Shown: positions 8,011-13,751 of the stretch, one piece after another | Position numbering within the stretch: position 1 is the first letter of the stretch | Layout of the letters: every line of letters begins with the position of its first letter | NCBI GenBank assembly: GCA_964353255.1 | Contig: CAYGVJ010000143.1 | Location: 1 to 13,751 of the forward strand | Length of the DNA stretch: 13,751 nucleotides | Direction: 5' to 3' | Source of the DNA: VFZS01 sp964353255 | GTDB taxonomy: Bacteria; Acidobacteriota; Terriglobia; Bryobacterales; Bryobacteraceae | The notes under the pieces: generated by a model | Seen by the model: only the letters and a program-made list of their open reading frames with translations | What the model was told of the DNA's origin: nothing | The model's database searches: none | Position numbers and translations under genes: made by a program

Positions 8011-9430
8011 TGATGACGTCGTGGACGTGGCCCTCGCGCAGGGCGGCCGAGGTGACGCGCAGGAAGCGGGCCTGCTGCTGCAACTCGGCGATGGTGGCGC
8101 AGCCGCAGTAACCCATGCCGGCTTTCAGCCCGCCCACCAACTGATAGACCAACTCGGCGAGCGGTCCCTTCGAGGGGACGCGACCCTCGATGCCCTCGGG
8201 AACCAGCTTGGCGCCGTAGTCCTGCCCATAGCGGTCGGCGCTGGCCACCGCCATGGCGCTCAGCGAGCCCATACCCCGGTAGCTCTTGAAGGTGCGGCCC
8301 TGGAAAAGGATGGTCTCGCCGGGGCTTTCATCGGTACCAGCGAGAAGGCTCCCGATCATCACGCAGTCGGCGCCGGCGGCGATCGCCTTCGTGATGTCGC
8401 CGGAGAACTTGATGCCGCCGTCGGCGATCAGGGGCACGCCGGCCGGGCGGCAGGCGCGCGAGCACTCGATGATAGCCGTGATCTGAGGCACGCCGGCGCC
8501 GGAGACCACGCGCGTGGTGCAGATCGACCCCGGACCCATGCCGACCTTGACCCCGTCCACGCCCAGCTCGATGAGGTCGCGGGCCCCTTCGTAAGTGGAG
8601 ACGTTGCCGGCGATCAGTTCCACCTCCGGCAGTGTGCGCTTGATGGCGCGGGCGGCTTCCATGACCCGCTCGGAGTGGCCGTGCGCGCTGTCGATGGCCA
8701 GCACATCCACTTTCCTGGCCACCAGTTCCTGAACCCGCTCGAGGAAATCGCCGCCGGCGCCGACGGCCGCGCCCACCCGCAAGCGGCCCTGAGCGTCCTT
8801 CGCCGCGTTAGGGTACTTCAGCTTCTTCTGGATGTCCTTGACGGTGATCAGGCCCTTGAGCATGTAGTTCTCGTCCACCACCAGCAGCTTCTCGATGCGG
8901 TGCCGGTGCAGGATCTTCTCGGCCTCCTCCAGCGTCGTGCCGACCGGGACGGTAATGAGGTTCTCCCGGGTCATGACGTTGGCTATGGGCTGGTCGAGCT
9001 GAGTCTCGAAGCGCAGGTCGCGGTTGGTGAGGATGCCGACCAGCTTGCCGTTGCGGGTAATGGGTACGCCGGAGATCCGGTAGCGTCTCATGACTTCGAG
9101 CGCTTCGTAGATCCTCTGCTCGGGCCCCATGGTGACGGGTTCCACGATCATGCCGGCCTCGCTGCGTTTCACGCGGTCCACTTCCTCGGCCTGGCGCTCG
9201 ATGGTCATGTTGCGGTGGATGATGCCGATGCCGCCCTCGCGGGCCAGGGCGATGGCCAGGTTCGACTCGGTCACGGTGTCCATAGCGGAGCTGACGATGG
9301 GGATGTGGAGGGCGATCTGACGGCTGAGCCGGGTGCGCGTGTCCGCTTGGGTGGGCAGAACGCCGCTGCGCGCTGGGACCAAAAGCACGTCGTCGAAGGT
9401 GAGCCCTTCGGGGATGCTGTCGGTAGCCAT
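7976..9430 (-). CDS. guaB: Inosine-5'-monophosphate dehydrogenase
   Basis: GuaB oxidises IMP to XMP with NAD+, the committed step of GMP synthesis. The protein (484 aa) starts near GLTFDDVLLVPA, followed by IVSSAMDTVTE, two CBS domains (about 92-205), the loop VLAIDSAHGHS, the catalytic loop GPGSICTTRV with Cys304, the GGI and GSLLAGTDESPGE phosphate-site segments and YRGMGSLSAM. The mobile flap DRYGQDYGAKLVPEGIEGRV carries the family Arg-Tyr pair. I choose ATG 9430; a TTG at 9436 would add two residues. No Shine-Dalgarno is seen, while a TATCAT box lies 5 bases upstream, so a leaderless mRNA is possible. Its 3' end overlaps the convergent xseA by 35 nt. Confidence 0.97.
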   Translation of the reverse strand: MATDSIPEGLTFDDVLLVPARSGVLPTQADTRTRLSRQIALHIPIVSSAMDTVTESNLAIALAREGGIGIIHRNMTIERQAEEVDRVKRSEAGMIVEPVTMGPEQRIYEALEVMRRYRISGVPITRNGKLVGILTNRDLRFETQLDQPIANVMTRENLITVPVGTTLEEAEKILHRHRIEKLLVVDENYMLKGLITVKDIQKKLKYPNAAKDAQGRLRVGAAVGAGGDFLERVQELVARKVDVLAIDSAHGHSERVMEAARAIKRTLPEVELIAGNVSTYEGARDLIELGVDGVKVGMGPGSICTTRVVSGAGVPQITAIIECSRACRPAGVPLIADGGIKFSGDITKAIAAGADCVMIGSLLAGTDESPGETILFQGRTFKSYRGMGSLSAMAVASADRYGQDYGAKLVPEGIEGRVPSKGPLAELVYQLVGGLKAGMGYCGCATIAELQQQARFLRVTSAALREGHVHDVIITKEAPNYRLE

Positions 9431-9435
9431 ATTCA

Positions 9436-9441
9436 ATGATA
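9436..9441 (-). promoter_or_regulatory. Candidate -10 box for guaB, leaderless spacing
   Basis: TATCAT (5 of 6) on the minus strand ends 5 bases before ATG 9430, with TTGCAG 18 bases upstream (9460-9465) as a weak -35. The transcription start would fall on or next to the ATG. Confidence 0.4.
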
Positions 9442-9515
9442 CGTGGGGCGGCCCTCGGGCTGCAAGACCGCCGGTGATCCGTCCCGCAGCGCGGGCAGAG
9501 GCGCGGCTGCCGTCT

Positions 9516-10307
9516 TCAGCCCCGCTGCACCCGGTTTTCCAGCACGCCGACGCCGTCGATCTCCACCCGCACCACCGAGCCCGGCTCCAGCGGCCCCACG
9601 CCGGCCGGCGTGCCGGTGGCGATCAGATCGCCCGGCTCCAAGGTCATGAACTGGGTCACAAAAGCGATGATCGCGCCGGGCGAAAAGATCATCTCCTCGA
9701 CCGAGGCGTCCTGCTTCAACTCGCCGTTGACGAAGGTGCGGATGCGCAACCGCTCGAAATCCGCCTCCTCGCGCGGCACGATCCACGGGCCCACGGGGCA
9801 GAAAGTGTCGAACCCCTTCCCGCGCGTGAACTGCCCGTCCTTTTTCTGCAAGTCGCGCGCGGTGACGTCGTTAACGCAGGTGTAGCCGAGAATGCAGCTT
9901 TCGGCCTCCTGGGGCCGCACCTGCCGGGCGCGCTTTCCGATCACCACGCCCAGCTCCCCTTCGTAGTCCACCCGCGCCGACAGCGCCGGGTACACGATTG
10001 CGTCGCCGGAGGCAACCAGCGCGGAGGGAGGCTTCAGGAAGATCAGCGGTTCCGCGGGGACCGGGTTTCCCAGCTCGCTGGCATGCTCGCGGTAGTTCCT
10101 GCCCACCCCCACGATCTTCGAGGGCCAGCAGGGAGGCAGCAGGCGCACGTCCGCCAGCGCGTAAGCCGCGCCCTTCTCCTGCGACCACGGCGAGCGCGTC
10201 TCGAACAGCGTCTCGCCCTCCACCAATCCGAATCTCACTTCCGGCGAGCCGTCCGGCAAGGTGGGCTCCGCAAACCGGTTCAGGCTGAAGCGTACTCGCT
10301 TGGGCAT
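9516..10307 (-). CDS. Fumarylacetoacetate hydrolase family protein
   Basis: This family contains metal-dependent hydrolases, decarboxylases and isomerases acting on beta-diketo acids in aromatic and organic-acid catabolism. The protein (263 aa) has an N-terminal region followed by the FAH fold: VGVGRNYREHASELG (His75), FLKPPSALV, the metal-ligand motif DYEGELGVVIG (Glu116, Glu118), CVNDVTARDLQ (third acidic ligand Asp147), KGFDTFCPVGPWIV, VEEMIFSPGAIIAFVTQFMTL and DLIATGTPAGVGPL. Length and motifs fit the FAHD1 / 2-hydroxyhepta-2,4-diene-1,7-dioate isomerase side of the family; the substrate cannot be read from sequence. The start at ATG 10307 fits domain boundaries and has AGGAG just 2 nt upstream; ATG 10319 and GTG 10367 are alternatives. 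It lies upstream of guaB on the same strand with an 85-base gap. Confidence 0.9.
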   Translation of the reverse strand: MPKRVRFSLNRFAEPTLPDGSPEVRFGLVEGETLFETRSPWSQEKGAAYALADVRLLPPCWPSKIVGVGRNYREHASELGNPVPAEPLIFLKPPSALVASGDAIVYPALSARVDYEGELGVVIGKRARQVRPQEAESCILGYTCVNDVTARDLQKKDGQFTRGKGFDTFCPVGPWIVPREEADFERLRIRTFVNGELKQDASVEEMIFSPGAIIAFVTQFMTLEPGDLIATGTPAGVGPLEPGSVVRVEIDGVGVLENRVQRG

Positions 10308-10461
10308 GGCTCCTACCATTGTCTGTGATGACTCTGGCTCTTGGCACGCCCGGCAGGGCTCGCGCACTCCGCAGGAGGAACCCCAGGCCCAGTACCGGAA
10401 CGATCCAGTTGGGGTACTAGAGGTTCTGGAACGCCTAGTCCCGGCGTGGCTTCATGGTAGT

Positions 10462-11214
10462 ATGCAACATTACGCAATCCAGGCCTTTCGTTTCCGCAGG
10501 ATAGCGGCCGCCGGCTTGATGCTCGTGCTGGCCGCGGCTGTGGCTCATGCGGACACCATCGTTGGATCGCCGGGCGCTGCCTGGCAAGCCTTCCCTAGCG
10601 CGTTGCACGAGCTCGGGAACCCCTACTGGGACAGCAATTCCTGGGACGGTTCGCACCTCAACGTGGGCTACCTGCTCAGCAACTTGCAGGGGTTGACGCC
10701 CCCATGGTGGGGCAACGCCAACGGCTCGGCTGATCCGGGCTTCTACTTCACGAGCCCCGGCCCCGATTCCGATGCCACCCTGCATTTCGCTTTAGCGGGC
10801 CGGTGGGGCAGCAACGAGTTCGGCTGGTACGATATCGCGTCGCCCGCGGCCCTGCATCCCATCATCATGGGCGGCACGGCTCTAGGCACGCAGGTGAACT
10901 GGCTTCCCTCCGCCGACTACGGCTTCTACTTGAAGACTCCCGAGGGCGGAAGCAACCGCGTGTACTACACGGAATCCTCGCGGAATCCCGCCGGCGAGAC
11001 CGGGCACCAGCACTTCGCGGTGTTCGCCGAGTCCTTGCAGCCGGGCGAGGAAGTCTACTGGATCGGGGTGGAAGACCTGCGCGCGGGCCACGGAGACGAG
11101 GACTACCAGGACATGGTAGTGCGCGTGCACGCCAGCCCGGAACCAGCGACCTTCCTGCTGCTGGGCGGGGGGCTGGCGCTCATCTGGGTATGGCGGCGAA
11201 GGGCGCGCGTTTGA
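10462..11214 (+). CDS. Secreted PEP-CTERM sorting domain protein with DUF4114-like C-terminal motif
   Basis: This is a 250-aa exported protein. An N-terminal signal peptide (basic FRFRR, hydrophobic AAAGLMLVLAAAVAHA, likely cleavage after residue 30) is followed by a mature domain rich in Gly, Ser, Asn, Trp and Tyr. GVEDLRAGHGDEDYQDMVVRV just before the tail resembles the acidic, calcium-site-like 'EDL-G-D-D-NDMVV' segment of DUF4114-type domains. The C-terminus is a textbook PEP-CTERM signal: SPEP, a hydrophobic span (ATFLLLGGGLALIWVW) and RRRAR. Such proteins are processed by an exosortase and sent to the cell surface or extracellular matrix; no exosortase gene lies here. The ATG at 10462 is chosen because it opens directly onto the signal peptide; upstream in-frame sequence is not credible. 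No clear ribosome binding site is seen. The function of the mature domain is unknown. Confidence 0.85.
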   Translation: MQHYAIQAFRFRRIAAAGLMLVLAAAVAHADTIVGSPGAAWQAFPSALHELGNPYWDSNSWDGSHLNVGYLLSNLQGLTPPWWGNANGSADPGFYFTSPGPDSDATLHFALAGRWGSNEFGWYDIASPAALHPIIMGGTALGTQVNWLPSADYGFYLKTPEGGSNRVYYTESSRNPAGETGHQHFAVFAESLQPGEEVYWIGVEDLRAGHGDEDYQDMVVRVHASPEPATFLLLGGGLALIWVWRRRARV

Positions 11215-11223
11215 GAGCCGGGC

Positions 11224-11241
11224 GGCCGGCTGAAGCCGGTC
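11224..11241. terminator. GC-rich hairpin between convergent genes
   Basis: CCGGC-TGAA-GCCGG (11226-11239), extended by one G-T and one G-C pair, lies in the 30-base gap between the PEP-CTERM gene stop and the convergent protease stop. It could serve both strands as a terminator, but no T-run follows on either side. It may instead be a dispersed palindrome. Confidence 0.4.
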
Positions 11242-11244
11242 CCA

Positions 11245-12381
11245 CTAACCCAGGCTTACCCGCACCTTCTGGGTGCGCCCGTCGCGGTAGATGGTGAGTT
11301 CGATGCTGTCGCCCGGGCGCTTGCGGCTGAGCGCGTTGGACAAGGCGTCGCGTCCGTCCACGGGCCGCCCGTCGATGGCCACGATCAAGTCGCCGCCTGT
11401 GGGGACGCGATAGTTGCCCACGATCACCCGCCGGCGGGCGCCCCGCAGCCCCGCCGTCTCGGCCGATGAGCCGGGCTGCACGTACAGGATCAGCAGCCCG
11501 CCTTCGCGCGGCAGCTCCAGCGCCTCGGCCAGGTCGCCCGAAACCGGCCAAACGTCCACTCCCACCCGCGGCCGCGGTTTGCCCTTAGCCTGATACCAAG
11601 TCAGCATCGTCTTGGCGCGGTTGATGGGGATGGCAAAGCCGATGCCGATGTTGGCGCCCGGTCCCAAGATGGCCGTGTTAATCCCGATCACGCTGCCCGC
11701 CGAGTCCAGCAGCGGCCCTCCGCTGTTGCCCGGGTTGATCGCGGCGTCCGTCTGGATCATGTCTTCCAGCCGCTTGTTAGAGTCCTCGATGGTGCGCCCC
11801 AGCGAGCTGATTATTCCGGTGGTCAGAGTGCCCTGGAGCCCGAACGGATTGCCGATGGCCAGCACTTTCTGCCCTACCCGCAGGCCCTCCGAGTCGCCCA
11901 GCTTGAGAAACGTCAGACTCTTGCGCGGTGAGATCTTGATCAGGGCCAGATCGCTCGCCTCGTCGGCGGTCACGATCTGGGCTCGGTAGCGGGTCTGATC
12001 GGGCAAAGTCACCTGGAGATCCCTGGCTTCCCCGGCCTCGCCGCCGACCACGTGCTGGTTGGTGAGAATCCGCCCGTCGGCGTCGATCAGGAAACCCGAC
12101 CCGATGCCCTTTCGGGGAACAAGCTGGAAGAACCAGTTCTCCTCGTACACCACGCTGGTGATGTTGACCGTGGCCGGACCCGCCACATTGTAAATGTCGA
12201 TGTTGTTCTTCTCGTCGGAGCTCACCGGCGCGCGACCAACCTGCGCGTCGGCGGACCACAGCGGCGCGGCGCTGGTGCTAAGCGGCTCGATGAGCCGGCG
12301 AAAACCCCAGTTCTTGACTGTGGCAAGATACGCGAATCCGCCCAGCAGCAGGGCGGCGAAAAAGATAGTCCGCAATTTCAT
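11245..12381 (-). CDS. HtrA/DegP-like trypsin-type serine protease with PDZ domain
   Basis: This is a membrane-anchored periplasmic S1C protease probably involved in envelope protein quality control or regulated proteolysis, like DegS. The protein (378 aa) has an N-terminal signal anchor (TIFFAALLLGGFAYLAT, residues 5-21), a linker, and the protease domain with catalytic triad His110 (LTNQHVVG), Asp144 (ASDLALIK) and Ser220 (NPGNSGGPL). The GSGFLID, AIGNPFGLQGTLTTGIISS and GIGFAIPI motifs are standard. A single PDZ domain (about 285-378) follows, with a loop of about ten residues rich in Arg and Gly (GLRGARRRVIVGNYRVPTGG) between the PDZ core strands. Having one PDZ and a signal anchor is closer to DegS than to DegP. 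Its ATG overlaps the coaE stop in an ATGA junction, with GCGGAG 9 bases upstream. Confidence 0.93.
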   Translation of the reverse strand: MKLRTIFFAALLLGGFAYLATVKNWGFRRLIEPLSTSAAPLWSADAQVGRAPVSSDEKNNIDIYNVAGPATVNITSVVYEENWFFQLVPRKGIGSGFLIDADGRILTNQHVVGGEAGEARDLQVTLPDQTRYRAQIVTADEASDLALIKISPRKSLTFLKLGDSEGLRVGQKVLAIGNPFGLQGTLTTGIISSLGRTIEDSNKRLEDMIQTDAAINPGNSGGPLLDSAGSVIGINTAILGPGANIGIGFAIPINRAKTMLTWYQAKGKPRPRVGVDVWPVSGDLAEALELPREGGLLILYVQPGSSAETAGLRGARRRVIVGNYRVPTGGDLIVAIDGRPVDGRDALSNALSRKRPGDSIELTIYRDGRTQKVRVSLG

Positions 12382-12983
12382 GACTGGATACTCCGCAATG
12401 CCAGATACACCCGCTCCACCTGCTCCAGGGTATTCGCCTGGCTGCCCGACGTGTCTATGACGTAATCGGCGAACTTTCGTTTCTCTTCCAGAGGCATCTG
12501 GCGCTCCAGGCGCGCCAGGACCTCCTGGCGGCTCGAGCCGTTGCGCCGCATGGCGCGCTCGATCTGCTGCTCGGGATCGCAGACCGCCAGCACGATTCGC
12601 TCGTACTGGCGGTAGTGGCCGGTCTCAATCAGGATGGCCGCCTCCGTCACTACGATGCCGCCGGGATCGCGCTCAAAGAACTGCTCGGCCAGCTCTTCCT
12701 CCCGGCGAATCACGGGCGGATGCACCAGCCGGCTGAGCCGTTCCAGCCCCGCCGGATCATTGAAGACCGCGGCGGCCAGCCGGCGCCGGCTGATCGTCCC
12801 GTCAGCTTCCAGGATTCCCGCTCCGAACTCCCGGACCACCCCCTCGTACGCTTCCCCGTCCGGCAGCAGGACCTGGTGCCCCAGTTCGTCGGCGCGAACC
12901 AGGTGGCATCCCAGCTTCTCCAGCGCCTCGCCCACGAAGCTTTTCCCGGTAGCCAGCCCGCCGGTGAGCCCTACGCGGAGCAT
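12378..12983 (-). CDS. coaE: Dephospho-CoA kinase
   Basis: CoaE phosphorylates the 3'-hydroxyl of dephospho-CoA, the last step of CoA synthesis. The protein is 201 aa (206 in E. coli). It starts MLRVGLTGGLATGKSF with the P-loop GGLATGKS at residues 8-15, followed by RADELGHQVL (dephospho-CoA-binding region), RRRLAAAVFNDPAGLERLSRLVHP, the EAAILIETG segment, and the lid-type region AMRRNGSSRQEVLARLERQMPLEEKRKFADYVIDTSGS. The ORF runs further upstream, but ATG 12983 matches the family N-terminus and has GGAGG 8 bases upstream. It overlaps the folD 3' end by 13 nt and the htrA-like start by 4 nt. Confidence 0.95.
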   Translation of the reverse strand: MLRVGLTGGLATGKSFVGEALEKLGCHLVRADELGHQVLLPDGEAYEGVVREFGAGILEADGTISRRRLAAAVFNDPAGLERLSRLVHPPVIRREEELAEQFFERDPGGIVVTEAAILIETGHYRQYERIVLAVCDPEQQIERAMRRNGSSRQEVLARLERQMPLEEKRKFADYVIDTSGSQANTLEQVERVYLALRSIQS

Positions 12984-13751
12984 ACGCCTAGCCTCCGCTC
13001 GGCGGCTTCCACGGTGTTCTGCATCAGCGCGGCAATAGTCAGCGGCCCCACCCCGCCCGGCACGGGAGTGTACGCGCCTGCCCTCTCGGCCACATCGACG
13101 GGATGAACGTCGCCCACCAGCAGGCTGCCCTTGCGGTCGAATTCGGCCAGCTTGGCCGGGTCGTTGCGAAACACCGCCGCGGCCTCCTCCCGGCTGGAGA
13201 TACGGTTCGTCCCCACGTCGATGACCGTGGCGCCCTCCCGAATGTAGTCCGCGGTCAGCATGGCCGGCCGGCCCATGGCCGCCACCAAAATGTCGGCCCC
13301 CCGGCAAACCTCCGCCAAGTTGGGGGTCTTCGAGTGGCAGATGGTCACCGTGGCGTGCTCGGCCAGCAGCAGCAAGGCCATCGGCTTGCCCACCATATCA
13401 CTCCGGCCCACCACCACCGCCTGCCGGCCCAGCACCGGAATCCGGTAGCGCCTCAACAGCTCCATGACCCCTGCCGGCGTGCAGGGACGCGGCCCCGGGC
13501 GACCGGTGAGGAGCCGACCCAGGTTCAGCGGATGAAGCCCGTCCACATCCTTGTCCGGATCCACCGCCAGCAGCACCTGCCTGGCATCCACGCGCGGCGG
13601 CAGCGGCAACTGCACCAGGATGCCGTCAATCTCCGGACGGCGGTTGAGCGCGGTTACGATCTCGATAAGTTCCTCGGTGGAGACGCTGGCTGGCGGGGTC
13701 AGTTTCTCGGAGTAGATGCCCAGCGTCTGGCAGGTCTTGACCTTGTTGCGG
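12971..13751 (-). CDS. folD: Bifunctional methylenetetrahydrofolate dehydrogenase/cyclohydrolase, 5'-truncated by window edge
   Basis: FolD oxidises 5,10-methylene-THF to methenyl-THF with NADP+ and hydrolyses it to 10-formyl-THF, feeding purine and formyl-Met synthesis. The frame is open to the window edge: the first visible codons read RNKVKTCQTLGI, which contain the catalytic Lys of the family YxxxK motif, while the Tyr is just outside. Clear motifs are GILVQLPLP, DPDKDVDGLHPLN, PCTPAGVMELL, the NADP site VVVGRSDMVGKPMA, ATVTICHSKT, ADILVAAMGRP and PVPGGVGPLTIAALMQNT. About 260 of roughly 285-295 residues are visible; the missing part is the N-terminus. The GTG at 13615 is the internal Val of ILVQLPLP, not a start. 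It heads the visible part of the folD-coaE-htrA operon. Confidence 0.95.
   Translation of the reverse strand, partial: RNKVKTCQTLGIYSEKLTPPASVSTEELIEIVTALNRRPEIDGILVQLPLPPRVDARQVLLAVDPDKDVDGLHPLNLGRLLTGRPGPRPCTPAGVMELLRRYRIPVLGRQAVVVGRSDMVGKPMALLLLAEHATVTICHSKTPNLAEVCRGADILVAAMGRPAMLTADYIREGATVIDVGTNRISSREEAAAVFRNDPAKLAEFDRKGSLLVGDVHPVDVAERAGAYTPVPGGVGPLTIAALMQNTVEAAERRLGVCSA
12992..12996 (-). promoter_or_regulatory. Ribosome binding site of coaE
   Basis: GGAGG on the minus strand, 8 bases before ATG 12983 and inside the folD coding sequence, decides the coaE start against upstream in-frame alternatives. Confidence 0.65.

Noticed and set aside
8021..9439. Long plus-strand ORF (472 codons) opposite guaB
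   Set aside because: It is a mirror frame of a strongly conserved gene in GC-rich DNA; the composition is Asp/Gly/Ala/His-rich without motifs.
9483..9495. CCCGC-AGC-GCGGG hairpin downstream of the FAH-family gene as a terminator
   Set aside because: Five-bp stem with no T-run in GC-rich DNA; it cannot be told from chance.
10362..10432. Minus-strand stretch that reads VPEPL and, in another frame, a hydrophobic run plus Arg, like a decayed PEP-CTERM tail
   Set aside because: It needs a frameshift, is very short and has no upstream coding remnant; chance is enough to explain it.
12984..13307. Upstream extension of coaE into folD
   Set aside because: CoaE length, P-loop position and GGAGG spacing all support ATG 12983; the extension is a shadow of folD.

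Overview
The window is GC-rich, densely coded chromosomal DNA from a Gram-negative (diderm) bacterium. The diderm call rests on a periplasmic adaptor protein, a membrane-anchored HtrA-type protease and a secreted PEP-CTERM protein. High GC, PEP-CTERM sorting and this mix of housekeeping genes would fit Acidobacteriota, but that is inference, because no rRNA or marker gene with a decisive signature is present.

Left part (1-5736, + strand): the C-terminal two thirds of DNA polymerase III alpha (dnaE), then accA 27 bases downstream, then a MacA/HlyD-like periplasmic adaptor and a MacB/LolD-type ABC ATPase. The dnaE-accA adjacency is an old, widely shared arrangement. No FtsX/MacB permease, the usual partner of the adaptor and ATPase, is present in the window.

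Middle part (5737-6762): this is the most unusual stretch. Two overlapping minus-strand genes, a small DUF5678-like protein and a retropepsin-like aspartyl protease, lie between two perfect 69-bp direct repeats. The left repeat is the true 3' end of the ABC ATPase gene, including its stop codon. The right repeat (6631-6699) is an orphan copy 961 bp downstream, sitting between two short hairpins with related sequences. This looks like an inserted or duplicated two-gene cassette that restored the 3' end of its target gene.

Right part: xseA (exonuclease VII large subunit, +) converges on and overlaps guaB (IMP dehydrogenase, -) by 35 nt. A fumarylacetoacetate hydrolase family gene (-) follows, then a divergent secreted PEP-CTERM protein (+). 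The window closes with a tightly packed minus-strand operon, folD (partial) - coaE - htrA-like protease, with overlaps of 13 and 4 nt.

The housekeeping genes cover replication and repair (dnaE, xseA), fatty acid synthesis (accA), purine synthesis (guaB), one-carbon metabolism (folD) and CoA synthesis (coaE). The accessory content is the transporter pair, the protease cassette and the PEP-CTERM protein. No tRNA, rRNA, CRISPR array, transposase or integrase was seen, and no stretch longer than about 275 bases lacks a gene.
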